From: Planctomycetaceae bacterium
GTDB lineage: Bacteria; Planctomycetota; SZUA-567
DNA length: 39,670 nt
Direction: 5' to 3'
Assembly (NCBI GenBank): GCA_021205245.1
Contig: JAJPXZ010000121.1
Span: 1 to 39,670 of the forward strand
Positions 15,409 through 23,623 of this stretch are shown here, one piece after another. Both the position numbers and the translations under genes were made by a program. Numbering within the stretch: the first letter of the stretch is position 1; every line of letters begins with the position of its first letter. The notes beneath the pieces are model-generated. The model ran no database searches and was not told where the DNA came from. It saw only the letters and a list, made by a program, of their open reading frames with translations.

Positions 15409-16161
15409 ATGGCAGGACACAGCCATTGGGCGAATATTCAGCATAAGAAGGCGGCCAAGGACAAGAAGAAGGGCAAGGTTCTTTCCAAGCTTATCAAGCA
15501 ACTGTACACCGCGGTGAAGGAAGGCGGCTCGGGCAAGCCCGAGGATAATCCGCGCCTTCGCCTGGTCTTGGAAAAGTGCAAACTGGCCAACATGCCCAAG
15601 GACAACATCAAGCGCGCCATTGAAAAAGCCGTGGGCGGCAGCGTCGGCTATGAAAACATGATTTTCGAAGGCTATGCCCAGGAAGGCGTGTCGGTTGTGG
15701 TCGAATGCCTGACCGACAACGGCCAGCGCACCGGCCCGGAAATCCGCTACATCTTCGATAGGGCCGGCGCGAAGATCGGCAAGCAAGGCTCGGTCATGCA
15801 CATGTTCCAGCGTAAAGGCATCTACCAGATCGAAAAAGATAAGGCGGATGAAGAGACGCTTATGGATGTGGCTCTTGAAGCGGGCGCGGAAGACGTTGTC
15901 GACCAGGATACCTTCTTCGAAGTCTATACCGATCCGATGGCGTTTATCGCTGTCGGCGAAGCGCTGGAAAAGGCGGGTATCGAATCGCAGATGTCGGAAC
16001 TGCAGCTCATCCCCGACAACCGCATCGAGGTCGGCCTCGAGGCCGCCAAGAAAATTTCCAGGCTGATCGATCAGCTCGAAGATAATGAAGACGTGCAGAA
16101 CGTCTACACCAACTTCGACGTCTCGGCCGAAGCGGCGGCGGCTTTGGAAGCCGAAGACTAA
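15409..16161 (+). CDS. yebC: YebC/PmpR family protein (translation factor / transcriptional regulator)
   Basis: 250 residues from the ATG at 15409 after AGAGGA. Family hallmarks throughout: MAGHSHWANIQHKKAAKDKK, NPRLRLVLEKCKLANMPKDN, YEGYAQ-type FEGYAQEGVSVVVECLTDN, RNxx-like IRYIFDRAGAKIG, and ENEDVQxVYTNFD near the end as EDNEDVQNVYTNFD. YebC proteins were described as DNA-binding regulators and more recently as ribosome-associated factors that relieve stalling at proline runs. The abundant Pro tracts in the exported proteins here would suit that second role (inference). A strong terminator follows before the SpoU gene. Confidence 0.96.
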   Translation: MAGHSHWANIQHKKAAKDKKKGKVLSKLIKQLYTAVKEGGSGKPEDNPRLRLVLEKCKLANMPKDNIKRAIEKAVGGSVGYENMIFEGYAQEGVSVVVECLTDNGQRTGPEIRYIFDRAGAKIGKQGSVMHMFQRKGIYQIEKDKADEETLMDVALEAGAEDVVDQDTFFEVYTDPMAFIAVGEALEKAGIESQMSELQLIPDNRIEVGLEAAKKISRLIDQLEDNEDVQNVYTNFDVSAEAAAALEAED

Positions 16162-16183
16162 TCGGAACATTTGCATCGAATGC

Positions 16184-16213
16184 GCGGGCGCTTTTGCGAG
16201 CGCCCGCTTTTTT
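16184..16213 (+). terminator. Terminator after yebC
   Basis: Perfect 9-bp GC-rich stem GCGGGCGCT / AGCGCCCGC, 6-nt loop, six T residues. It ends only 12 bases before the next ATG, so the SpoU gene must rely on partial read-through or a promoter within this stretch. Confidence 0.9.
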
Positions 16214-16225
16214 CATGGAGAATTG

Positions 16226-17080
16226 ATGATCGCGCGCGAGGAATTACTGAGCGTCAAACGCATTGCCAGCCGCGCCAACCCGCGCGTCAAGGATTGGGCC
16301 GGGCTGGGCGACCGGAAGAATCGGGACGCTCTTGGCCTGACGCTGGCGGAAGGGGCGAAGCTGGCGTGGGAGGCGCTGCAGGACGGGGCGGGGCGGGCGT
16401 TGCTGCGGCCGGTGACGCTCCTCGTCTCCGACTCTGGCGCTGAGCGGCCGGAGGCGGGCGAACTCTACCGGCTCGCCGGTGCCATGCAGCTCGAACGAAT
16501 CAGTTTGGCTGATGACGTCTACGACAAAATCTCCGGGCTGAAAAATGCCGACGGGTTGGCGGTTGTGTTGTCGATCGCCCGCGAGGCTGTTTCGTTGCCC
16601 GAGCTTTTCGCCACCGCCGACGCGCGCTGGCTGGTGGCGGCGGGCGTGCAGGACCCGGGCAACGCCGGGGCGCTGGCCAGAACCGCGCTGGCTGCGGGCT
16701 GCGGCGGGTGTCTGTTCCTTGACGGTGCGGATCCGTTTTCTCCGAAGTTCCTGCGGGGAAGCATGGGCGCGGCGTTCCGCCTTGCCTGCCTTGGCGCCAC
16801 AACCGATGAATTCGTCGCCGCATGGCCGGAGCTGAACGCGCGGCTGGTGATGGCCGCGACCGAGGGGAACGGGGCGCTCCCGTTCCGTGACGTTGATTAT
16901 CAACCGCCCCTTGCGTTGCTGGTGGGTGGCGAACGCGGCGTTCCGGACGAGCTGGCCGCCCTCGCCGACGTGCGCGCCCATATTCCACTGCAGGGCGGCG
17001 TCGAAAGCCTCAACCTCGCTGTTGCCGCCGGGATTGTTTTGTTCGAAGCCGAACGGCACTGGCGGGCGAAACAGGACTAA
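16226..17080 (+). CDS. SpoU/TrmH family RNA 2'-O-methyltransferase
   Basis: 284 residues from the ATG at 16226, GGAG 5 bases upstream. An N-terminal substrate-binding domain (VKDWAGLGDRKNRDALGLTL, typical of RlmB/TsnR-like proteins) precedes the SPOUT catalytic domain. Motif 1 is QDPGNAGALARTALAAG, motif 2 LLVGGERGVPDEL, motif 3 IPLQGGVESLNLAVAAG, which together form the knotted SAM-binding site. It methylates a ribose in rRNA or tRNA; the exact target cannot be told from sequence. It follows yebC after a terminator and is convergent with birA (11-base gap). Confidence 0.92.
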   Translation: MIAREELLSVKRIASRANPRVKDWAGLGDRKNRDALGLTLAEGAKLAWEALQDGAGRALLRPVTLLVSDSGAERPEAGELYRLAGAMQLERISLADDVYDKISGLKNADGLAVVLSIAREAVSLPELFATADARWLVAAGVQDPGNAGALARTALAAGCGGCLFLDGADPFSPKFLRGSMGAAFRLACLGATTDEFVAAWPELNARLVMAATEGNGALPFRDVDYQPPLALLVGGERGVPDELAALADVRAHIPLQGGVESLNLAVAAGIVLFEAERHWRAKQD

Positions 17081-17091
17081 AGTGTGGTCCG

Positions 17092-17871
17092 TTATGGGTT
17101 GACATCCCAGCCCTCAAGGGCGGTGACGCTGGAAACGGCGACGTCTGTGCCGTCGGGACGGCGGAGACAGAGTTCGCCGTTTTCGCCCAAGCCGGTGACA
17201 ACACCTTCGACTTTTCCTTTAGCTGTTTTCGCCGAGACCGATTTGCCCATACCCCAAAAGTTCGCGAGGAGGTCGTCCCGCACCGCTGCGAAACCGAGGC
17301 GCTGCCACGCGTCGATGCGTGGTTGCAAGCTGGCTAAAACGCCGTCCAACAACGCCTGCTGCGGCGGCATATCCTGCACGTAATCCTCAAGCGTGGCGAT
17401 GGCTCGGTTGAAGCGGCCGGAGCGGCCGTTAACGCGGCGCAGGTTGACGCCGATCCCCACCACCAAGCCGTAGCGATTGCCGCCGCCGCCGAGGGAGCCG
17501 CCTTCGGCAAGAATGCCGCAGATTTTGGCGTCGCCGACCAGCACATCGTTTGGCCATTTACAGGTGGAGGCCACATTCCGGACGGCGAGGAAATCCCTGA
17601 CGCCAAGGGCGCATGACATCGCCAGGGAACCCAGGGCGGCTATCGGCACTGCGCCGGTCCAGTAAAACGAGAAGGTCAAATCGCCTTCCTGCGACGACTC
17701 CCACACCGCGTCCATCCTGCCGCGCCCACGGGTCTGACGCCTGGCCGCAACCACGTCGCCGGATTCGGCCAATCCCTCGGCGACCCGTTCCTTGACGACG
17801 TCGTTGGTCGAGGTCGCCTCATCGAGCCATACTGGCGGCCGGAAGCGAAACGCGGGGTTGTCCATATTCAT
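17092..17871 (-). CDS. birA: Biotin-[acetyl-CoA-carboxylase] ligase, monofunctional
   Basis: 259 residues from the ATG at 17871 (GAAAGG just upstream); the second ATG at 17865 is also possible. It lacks the N-terminal winged-helix repressor domain of the E. coli type, so it attaches biotin to carrier proteins but should not itself regulate transcription. Motifs: adenylate loop QTRGRGRMDAVW (usually GRGRRGRxW; RGR is changed to MDA), CKWPNDVLVGDAKICGILAE and VVGIGVNLR. A C-terminal SH3-like domain (AKGKVEGVVTGLGENGELCL) is present. Divergent from the FIST gene with 173 bases between. Confidence 0.93.
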   Translation of the reverse strand: MNMDNPAFRFRPPVWLDEATSTNDVVKERVAEGLAESGDVVAARRQTRGRGRMDAVWESSQEGDLTFSFYWTGAVPIAALGSLAMSCALGVRDFLAVRNVASTCKWPNDVLVGDAKICGILAEGGSLGGGGNRYGLVVGIGVNLRRVNGRSGRFNRAIATLEDYVQDMPPQQALLDGVLASLQPRIDAWQRLGFAAVRDDLLANFWGMGKSVSAKTAKGKVEGVVTGLGENGELCLRRPDGTDVAVSSVTALEGWDVNP

Positions 17872-18044
17872 AAGCCTTTCAGGCAGAGTCGTGGGAGAAT
17901 TTATGTTGGAAAAGGATCCCCGCGACGCTATGCTATATGTTGTGTAAACCATATCATCACGGCGAAAAACGTCAATGTCCAAAGCACGGTTCCATACCCC
18001 GTAATCCGTGCCGTGGCATCAAACATTCCAAGTGGAGAAACAAT

Positions 18045-19247
18045 ATGTACGTGGGAGTCGGATACAGTGGTCACCCCGATACCGAACAGGCCGGAACCAA
18101 TGCGGCGCACCGCGCACTGCGCATGGCTGGAAGAAATGATCCGGATTTTGTGCTCCTATTTGCATCCAACCTGCACGAACCAGGCTATCTTCGCGCTGTC
18201 GTCGCGTCGGTGGTGGGTGCAAATGTGCCTATTGTCGGCGGCAGCGCCATTGGCGCCATCACCAACGATCGCTTCGGCTATACCGGCGAGCAGGTCGGGC
18301 TGGCGGCGGTCTGGATGGAGGGAGCGGGGTTTGAACTCTATGCCAAGGGCGGCTTGATCGACAACGAATTGGTCGTCGGCGAGCGTCTGGGCCTTAGCAT
18401 GGCTAAGGCGGGGATAAAAATCGATACGCCTACCATCCTGCTTTATGACGCCATTAACCGGAGCAGGGGGGACGTCAGGCTCAACCTGGCAACGCCGCTT
18501 CTTGAAGGGATGGAAAAGGGACTCGGCTTCCTGCCGTCGAATATGGTTGGCGCAGGCTTGCAGGGCGATTATGAAAACAACGAAGGCCACCAGTGGGTCG
18601 CCGACGCGACGGTGCAGCAAAACGCCATGCTGCTGGCTTTTCCGCACGGAATTCGCCTCGACAGCGCCATCATGCACGGCTGCCGTCCGGCAGGGGACTA
18701 TTACACCGTCACCAAGGCCGACCGGCAAACCATTCTTGAAATCAACGGTCAACCGGCCATTCCCTTTGTTGAATCGCAACTGCATCCGGCCTTGCCCGCC
18801 GACGCGTTCCCCTTCTTTATGATTTTCGGCATCAATCGGGGCGAGGAAGACGGCGACTTCAACGACGATAATTATGCCAACCGCCTGTGCCTCGATATCG
18901 ACAAGGAGCGTAACGGCATCGTCATGTTTGAAAGTGACATGGTGGCGGGGACGCGGTTCCAGATCATGTACCGAAGCCTTGACCTCGACTATATTCCCGC
19001 CAAGGTCAATGCGCTGTTCAAAAACCTTCAGGGCCGCAAACCATCGTTTGCCTTCTATATCGATTGCGCCGGCCGTGCCGCGCGGTACGGCACGGAACGG
19101 GATGACGCGATTGTGGTGCAGAAGGCTGTTGACGGACGGGTGCCGCTGCTGGGCATCTACAGCGGCGTCGAAATAGCGCCGATCAAAAACCGGCCGCGTA
19201 CCCTGGACTGGACTGGCGTGTTTTGCCTCTTCAGCGAAGAAGCGTAG
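18045..19247 (+). CDS. FIST domain sensor protein (FIST N + FIST C)
   Basis: 400 residues from the ATG at 18045 with GGAG 8 bases upstream. The N-terminal half (DFVLLFASNLHEPGYLRAVV, then GANVPIVGGSAIGAITNDRF) matches FIST N. The second half (NAMLLAFPHGIRLDSAIMHG, GRAARYGTERDDAIVVQKAV and a final LLGIYSGVEIAPIKNRPRTL) matches FIST C. FIST proteins are predicted cytoplasmic sensors of small ligands, perhaps amino acids, and are often linked to signalling proteins; here none is fused or adjacent. It converges on the small charged gene with a 9-base gap. Confidence 0.88.
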   Translation: MYVGVGYSGHPDTEQAGTNAAHRALRMAGRNDPDFVLLFASNLHEPGYLRAVVASVVGANVPIVGGSAIGAITNDRFGYTGEQVGLAAVWMEGAGFELYAKGGLIDNELVVGERLGLSMAKAGIKIDTPTILLYDAINRSRGDVRLNLATPLLEGMEKGLGFLPSNMVGAGLQGDYENNEGHQWVADATVQQNAMLLAFPHGIRLDSAIMHGCRPAGDYYTVTKADRQTILEINGQPAIPFVESQLHPALPADAFPFFMIFGINRGEEDGDFNDDNYANRLCLDIDKERNGIVMFESDMVAGTRFQIMYRSLDLDYIPAKVNALFKNLQGRKPSFAFYIDCAGRAARYGTERDDAIVVQKAVDGRVPLLGIYSGVEIAPIKNRPRTLDWTGVFCLFSEEA

Positions 19248-19256
19248 CGCCGTTAC

Positions 19257-19553
19257 TTAGTCGTCCAGGACAATTCCCGGGTTTTCCATGGTTTTGAACA
19301 TTTCGGGCGGAACGGACCTGACGTTTTCCATGTATTCCTTACCCGCCTTGTTCAGTTCCTGCTCTAGATGCTGGTGGCTGTCGTCAGCCGTTTCTTCCGG
19401 CTTTTTTTTATCAGAGCGACGCTCTTGCGCGGCGGTTTGCACCGCCGCTTTTTCATGCTTTTTTTGCAATTCCTTGTTATGCTTTTCCCACGGATCCTGT
19501 TCTTCATCCTCGTTGGCGTCGGAACGGTACACAGGGTATTCGGCGTCAGCCAT
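19257..19553 (-). CDS. Small, highly charged hypothetical protein
   Basis: 98 residues from the ATG at 19553, chosen because GGAG lies 6 bases upstream; in-frame ATGs at 19559 and 19565 would add two or four residues. The sequence is almost entirely charged or polar and helical (EEQDPWEKHNKELQKKHEKA, DDSHQHLEQELNKAGKEYME), with no cysteine and no hydrophobic core: probably a coiled-coil or disordered cytoplasmic protein. Its ATG is 16 bases beyond the stop of the SRAP gene on the same strand, so the two are likely co-transcribed. Function unknown. Confidence 0.65.
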   Translation of the reverse strand: MADAEYPVYRSDANEDEEQDPWEKHNKELQKKHEKAAVQTAAQERRSDKKKPEETADDSHQHLEQELNKAGKEYMENVRSVPPEMFKTMENPGIVLDD

Positions 19554-19569
19554 GTCCATCTCCATTTAT

Positions 19570-20229
19570 TTAGGCGACCCGCGCTATGCAGTCCTGACAA
19601 TCGCGCGCGGTATCACTCACCCAATCCCCCACTTTCCAGCAACGCAACCCCACCGACATCGTCGGCAACAACATGGTAAGGAGTCCAAAATAATCGTGGT
19701 TGCGCGGGTCGAGCCAGCGCCGCCAATGAATGCGCGGGATTGTGACAGGCATACGCTCGTGAATCGGACGGACCGCGTCGGCAGCGGCGGTGGTGATGAC
19801 AGCGAATGTTTGGGATAAGCCGTCCGCGCCTGGCTCTGCCGCCCACAAGCCGGCGAAGGCCATCGGTGCGTCCGCTTTGTCAGGGGTGCAATAATACGGC
19901 AGAGGCGTGCCGGAATCGGCGCGACTGGTCCATTGATAATAGCCGTTGGCCGGAATGAGGCAGCGGCGGGCCTTGAAGGCGGAGCGCAGGCTGGGCTTGT
20001 GGGCGATGGATTCGGAACGCGCGCAGATAACCATGGGGCTGGATACGCCGGGGCGGCCCTTGCCCCACGACATCGCGAACGCTGCCGGGCCGGATTCGTT
20101 ATCTTGTACGATAACGGGTGTTGTTTGGGTTGGCGCGATGTTATAGCGGGGTGCGAAAGCCGACGCTATAATATCCATATCCCCGAAAAGCTCGACCGGC
20201 TTTTCGAAAAGGGCAAATCTCCTGCACAT
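19570..20229 (-). CDS. SRAP (YedK/HMCES-like) protein, variant active site
   Basis: 219 residues from the ATG at 20229, which places the essential Cys at position 2 (MCRRFALFEK; GGAG upstream). SRAP proteins use Cys2 to crosslink abasic sites in single-stranded DNA. The fold signatures RYNIAPTQTTPVI, ARSESIAHKPSLRSAF, RRCLIPANGYYQW and RPIHERMPV are present. Compared with E. coli YedK (Cys2, Asn75, Glu105, His160), the Asn of INAR is Cys here (VICARSES) and the Glu of FYEW is Gln (YYQW), while Cys2 and His are kept. The crosslink may thus form or reverse differently. A canonical paralogue lies at 22313-22987. Divergent from the Eis-like gene. Confidence 0.9.
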   Translation of the reverse strand: MCRRFALFEKPVELFGDMDIIASAFAPRYNIAPTQTTPVIVQDNESGPAAFAMSWGKGRPGVSSPMVICARSESIAHKPSLRSAFKARRCLIPANGYYQWTSRADSGTPLPYYCTPDKADAPMAFAGLWAAEPGADGLSQTFAVITTAAADAVRPIHERMPVTIPRIHWRRWLDPRNHDYFGLLTMLLPTMSVGLRCWKVGDWVSDTARDCQDCIARVA

Positions 20230-20323
20230 AGTCTGCTCCAAACGGCAGACCCTCGACCCCAATATAGCTTATCGGTGATAATGCCTCCATCATTTCGAAA
20301 ATTTTCCAGTCCGTCTCAAAAGG

Positions 20324-20352
20324 TTTACATCCGATCGACACCAGAATAGGAT
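20324..20352 (+). promoter_or_regulatory. Promoter for the Eis-type acetyltransferase
   Basis: TTTACA, 17-bp spacer, TAGGAT, ending 22 bases before the ATG at 20375, with GGAGG between. In the divergent region shared with the SRAP gene. Confidence 0.45.
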
Positions 20353-20374
20353 AGGGGCGGATGGAGGACGACGT

Positions 20375-21577
20375 ATGAACGCCATGCATGTGCGGCATAT
20401 GACCACGGCGGATCTTGAGCAATATGACGATTTGTTCCGCTACGCGTTCCAAGTGACGGAGAAAACGCTCCTGGATTACGGCTGGGACAGCGACGAGATT
20501 CGCCAATCGAAGTTCCCGATCCTTGAAAAGGCCAGCGTCCTCGGCTGGTTCGATGGCGACCGGTTGGCGTCGCAGTTTGCCGTTTTTCCATTGCAGATGA
20601 ATATCCACGGGTGTATTCGGGACATCGGTTTTGTGACGTCCGTAGCCACCTACCCGGAATATTCCGGCATGGGGCTGATGTCGAAGCTGATGCGCCGCAG
20701 CCTCGAGGAAATGCGCTCACGCGGTCAAACCGTGGCCTTCCTCTACCCCTACTCGATACCGCTTTACCGCCATAAGGGATGGGAAATCGTTTCCGACAAG
20801 ATGACCTTCCACATTAAGGACAGCCAGTTGCCCAAGCGCGTCGATGCGCCAGGCCACGTACGGCGCGTCGCCTTTGACGACCCGGATCTCATTTCCCTTC
20901 ACGAACGTTTTGCCAAAAAGACCCACGGCTGTATTCTCCGGAACGATCTCGCCTGGGAGGAATACTGGCGCTGGGATATGGACGACGTGACCTCCGCCAT
21001 CTATTTTGACGGCAATGACACTCCCTCCGGCTACATGGTCTACACAATCCGTGAAGACACGATGAACATCAAGGAGATCATATCCCTCGATATGGAGGCG
21101 TGGCGCGGATTGTGGAATTTCATTGGCGCACACGGTTCGATGGTGGATGCGGTGAGGGGTGACAACTATTCATCCGAACCTATCGCCTTTTGGTTGGAGG
21201 ACAGCGATATCAAGGAAACGATACGGCCGTACATCATGGGACGTATCGTGGATGTGCGCGCGTTCCTTTCCTGTTACCGCTTCGCCCCTATCAAGCGGGA
21301 CTCGTGCCTTACCTTTGTGGTGCGTGATCCAATTCTTGAATGGAACAACGGCGAATTTTCCATCTGCTTCAACCGTGGCGGCGGCGCGGACATTGTCGAA
21401 GGATCGAAGGGAATGACGGTGGAGGTGGATATTGGCGCGTTGACCACCATCTTGCTTGGCTACAAGCGACCCACCTACCTCGCCCGCGTCGGCCGTATCG
21501 TCCTCGACGAAGACGCCCTTACCCTATTGGAAAGCGTTATAACAAACGAAAAGCCGTATATTGCCGATTACATATAA
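20375..21577 (+). CDS. Eis-type GNAT N-acetyltransferase with SCP2 domain
   Basis: 400 residues, GGAGG 7 bases before the ATG. The three-part Eis architecture is visible. First an N-terminal GNAT domain with the acetyl-CoA loop VATYPEYSGMGLMSKLMRRS and the YPYSIPLYRHKGWE stretch containing the likely general-acid Tyr. Then a second GNAT-like domain (about 150-290). Last a C-terminal sterol-carrier-like domain ending in YIADYI, whose terminal carboxylate is catalytic in Eis. Eis enzymes acetylate amines of varied substrates (aminoglycosides, polyamines, protein lysines). The target here cannot be inferred; the DUF305 gene follows on the same strand. Confidence 0.88.
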   Translation: MNAMHVRHMTTADLEQYDDLFRYAFQVTEKTLLDYGWDSDEIRQSKFPILEKASVLGWFDGDRLASQFAVFPLQMNIHGCIRDIGFVTSVATYPEYSGMGLMSKLMRRSLEEMRSRGQTVAFLYPYSIPLYRHKGWEIVSDKMTFHIKDSQLPKRVDAPGHVRRVAFDDPDLISLHERFAKKTHGCILRNDLAWEEYWRWDMDDVTSAIYFDGNDTPSGYMVYTIREDTMNIKEIISLDMEAWRGLWNFIGAHGSMVDAVRGDNYSSEPIAFWLEDSDIKETIRPYIMGRIVDVRAFLSCYRFAPIKRDSCLTFVVRDPILEWNNGEFSICFNRGGGADIVEGSKGMTVEVDIGALTTILLGYKRPTYLARVGRIVLDEDALTLLESVITNEKPYIADYI

Positions 21578-21647
21578 ATACTCTGGCCGCATAATCGCCG
21601 CGGCAGAGCGATAGTGATAAAGAGGAGAGGGGGAAAGGAGATTGCAC

Positions 21648-22292
21648 ATGATCACCAAGTTTCTCGTATCCACCCTTTTCTTCGCGGTCGCGCTGGCGGT
21701 GACCGTCCGCGCCGGCGAAAACACCACCTCAGCTCAGTCCGGGATGTCCGATATGCCTGGGATGGACCACTCAATGCCCGACTACTCCCATATGCAATGG
21801 GACAATAAGAACGACATCGCTTTTCTCTCCGGCATGATCGTCCATCACCAGGGCGCGATTACGATGACCGAAGATATCCTCAAGACAACCACGTCGCAGA
21901 AAATACGCCGCTGGAGCGATGAAATTCTTTCGGCGCAACGGCGCGAGGTGAAACAGATGGAAGCGCTTCTCCACACTCTCGGGCCACGCGACGAAGCCGC
22001 CGCCGCCGAGATGGAAGCGGAAATGGACATGATGATGGGGCAGCCGATGTCCTCCAATGCCGACATCAACTTTATCGAGATGATGATTCCGCACCACGCG
22101 GGAGCCATCGACATGTCGGTTCCGGCGCTGGTCATGTCGGATAACGCCACCATTCGTAAACTCGCCGAAGACATCATCATCGCCCAGGCGAGGGAGATTG
22201 CCGAGTTCCGCACCTGGCTGGCTCAGCAAGGGCAAACCACCGCCTCCCGCAGCAACGGTATGACGGCGGCTCATGCGGGTCATTCGATGTAA
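21648..22292 (+). CDS. DUF305 exported protein (CopM-like)
   Basis: 214 residues from the ATG at 21648 with AAAGGAG 7 bases upstream. Signal peptide FLVSTLFFAVALAVTVRA, then a Met-rich segment GMSDMPGMDHSMPDYSHMQW typical of periplasmic copper binders. Two copies of the DUF305 motif follow: MIVHHQGAITMTEDIL (residue about 64 on) and MIPHHAGAIDMSVPAL (about 147 on), giving a four-helix ferritin-like bundle. A third Met/His cluster ends the protein (MTAAHAGHSM). Cyanobacterial CopM of this family binds Cu(I)/Cu(II) and confers copper tolerance; a periplasmic copper-binding role is inferred. Confidence 0.88.
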   Translation: MITKFLVSTLFFAVALAVTVRAGENTTSAQSGMSDMPGMDHSMPDYSHMQWDNKNDIAFLSGMIVHHQGAITMTEDILKTTTSQKIRRWSDEILSAQRREVKQMEALLHTLGPRDEAAAAEMEAEMDMMMGQPMSSNADINFIEMMIPHHAGAIDMSVPALVMSDNATIRKLAEDIIIAQAREIAEFRTWLAQQGQTTASRSNGMTAAHAGHSM

Positions 22293-22312
22293 AAGTTGAG
22301 GAGGGGGAGGGC

Positions 22313-22987
22313 ATGTGCGGACGCTTCACCAACATTGGCAGGGCGATTATCCTTGCCTATAAGCTTGGGCTTATTCCCTTCCCGCCCATGCGACGCTATA
22401 ACATCGCCCCGACGCAATCGATGACGGTCGCGGTGCGTGGCGACGCCGGACCCGAGTGGATGGACGCGAAGTGGGGACTGGTGCCGTCGTGGAGCCGTGA
22501 CGCGACGTTCGCCGCCCGCTGCATCAATGCAAAGGCCGAGACGGCGTCGGAAAAACCGACCTACCGGGACGCCTTTCGGTTGCGTCGCTGTCTGGTGCCG
22601 GCGTCGGGATTTTATGAGTGGCGACGCGAACCCGGCTCCAAAAAACGGACGCCGTTCTACTTTAGTCCGCGCGATGGGGATGAACTGGCATTTGCCGGTT
22701 TGTGGGAGGTGTGGCGGGGAGGCGGGGAGGACTCCGTCTCCTTTACCATTCTCACGACTGCCGCCGACGCAACCGTCGCCCCGGTGCATGATCGGATGCC
22801 TGTCATCTTGCCGCCCGACAAATGGGAGGCATGGTTGGATCCAGGCCTGCGGGACGCCGGACAGGTGGATGCGTTTCTTCATCAGGTTCGTGACGAGGGC
22901 GACGGGGTTTTGCAGAGTTGGCAGGTTGGTCCGTATGTGAACAGCGTCACGAACGACGGACCGCACTGTATCGAGAGGGCTGGATGA
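22313..22987 (+). CDS. SRAP (YedK/HMCES-like) abasic-site protein, canonical
   Basis: 224 residues, starting MCGRFTNIGR so Cys2 is exposed after Met removal. All residues expected from YedK are present: RYNIAPTQ, Asn in CINAKAETASEKPTYRDAF, Glu in RRCLVPASGFYEW, and His in VAPVHDRMPV, followed by the WLDP and C-terminal VNSVTNDGPHC segment. It shields abasic sites in single-stranded DNA by a thiazolidine crosslink through Cys2. The stop is immediately followed by the PAP2 ATG with no gap, so these two are translated together. Confidence 0.95.
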   Translation: MCGRFTNIGRAIILAYKLGLIPFPPMRRYNIAPTQSMTVAVRGDAGPEWMDAKWGLVPSWSRDATFAARCINAKAETASEKPTYRDAFRLRRCLVPASGFYEWRREPGSKKRTPFYFSPRDGDELAFAGLWEVWRGGGEDSVSFTILTTAADATVAPVHDRMPVILPPDKWEAWLDPGLRDAGQVDAFLHQVRDEGDGVLQSWQVGPYVNSVTNDGPHCIERAG

Positions 22988-23623
22988 ATGCGGGCGCGTG
23001 ACTGGGCTTTGGTGGTGTTGGCTATTCTGCCGGCACTGACCGTTATCGGATTATGCTGGGCAATCTGGGGCAACGAGCACCTGGTCGTCAATCAATTCGT
23101 CGGCTTTCGCGGCCGCTGGCCACAGGTGACGTTTCTGCTGCAATACGTGACGAACTATGGCAATTTCATCCTCTTTGGCGCATACGGCGGCTTGCTGGTG
23201 GCGGCCGATGTACGCCGTGACGCATCGCTGCGGCGCTTCGCCCTCTGCTGGATTCTGGCGTTTGGTATAACCCTGCTTGCCGTGTATCTCATCAAACATA
23301 ATGTCGGCAGGGCCAGACCCTATGTGGCGTCGGGCCTCGAAGCGCTGGAACTCCTGAACGCCTACCATTCCTTCCCGTCGGGTCATACAACCGAGGCGAT
23401 TATCTCCGTGGTTCCGCTGGCTCTCCTGCTCGGACGGCGTTATACCGCGCTGGCTATCGGATGCCTTGCCGGACTCATCGCTTTTACGAGAATATTCCTG
23501 GGCGTGCATTACCTCACCGATATTCTTGGCGGCGTGGCGCTTGGCACGCTGGGCGCGCTTTTGGCATGGTGGCTGTATCGCCGTGCGGAACGGCGTGCAT
23601 CGAACAACCATCCCACTCTTTAA
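22988..23623 (+). CDS. PAP2-family membrane phosphatase
   Basis: 211 residues. It has about five to six transmembrane segments and the three PAP2 motifs: KHNVGRARP (KX6RP), PSGHTTE (PSGH), and TRIFLGVHYLTD (SRX5HX3D, with Thr for Ser). Family members remove phosphate from phosphatidate or undecaprenyl pyrophosphate at the outer face of the inner membrane; which lipid is used here is unknown. The gene directly abuts the SRAP stop, and its stop codon overlaps the stop of the convergent DUF1232 gene by three bases. Confidence 0.92.
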   Translation: MRARDWALVVLAILPALTVIGLCWAIWGNEHLVVNQFVGFRGRWPQVTFLLQYVTNYGNFILFGAYGGLLVAADVRRDASLRRFALCWILAFGITLLAVYLIKHNVGRARPYVASGLEALELLNAYHSFPSGHTTEAIISVVPLALLLGRRYTALAIGCLAGLIAFTRIFLGVHYLTDILGGVALGTLGALLAWWLYRRAERRASNNHPTL

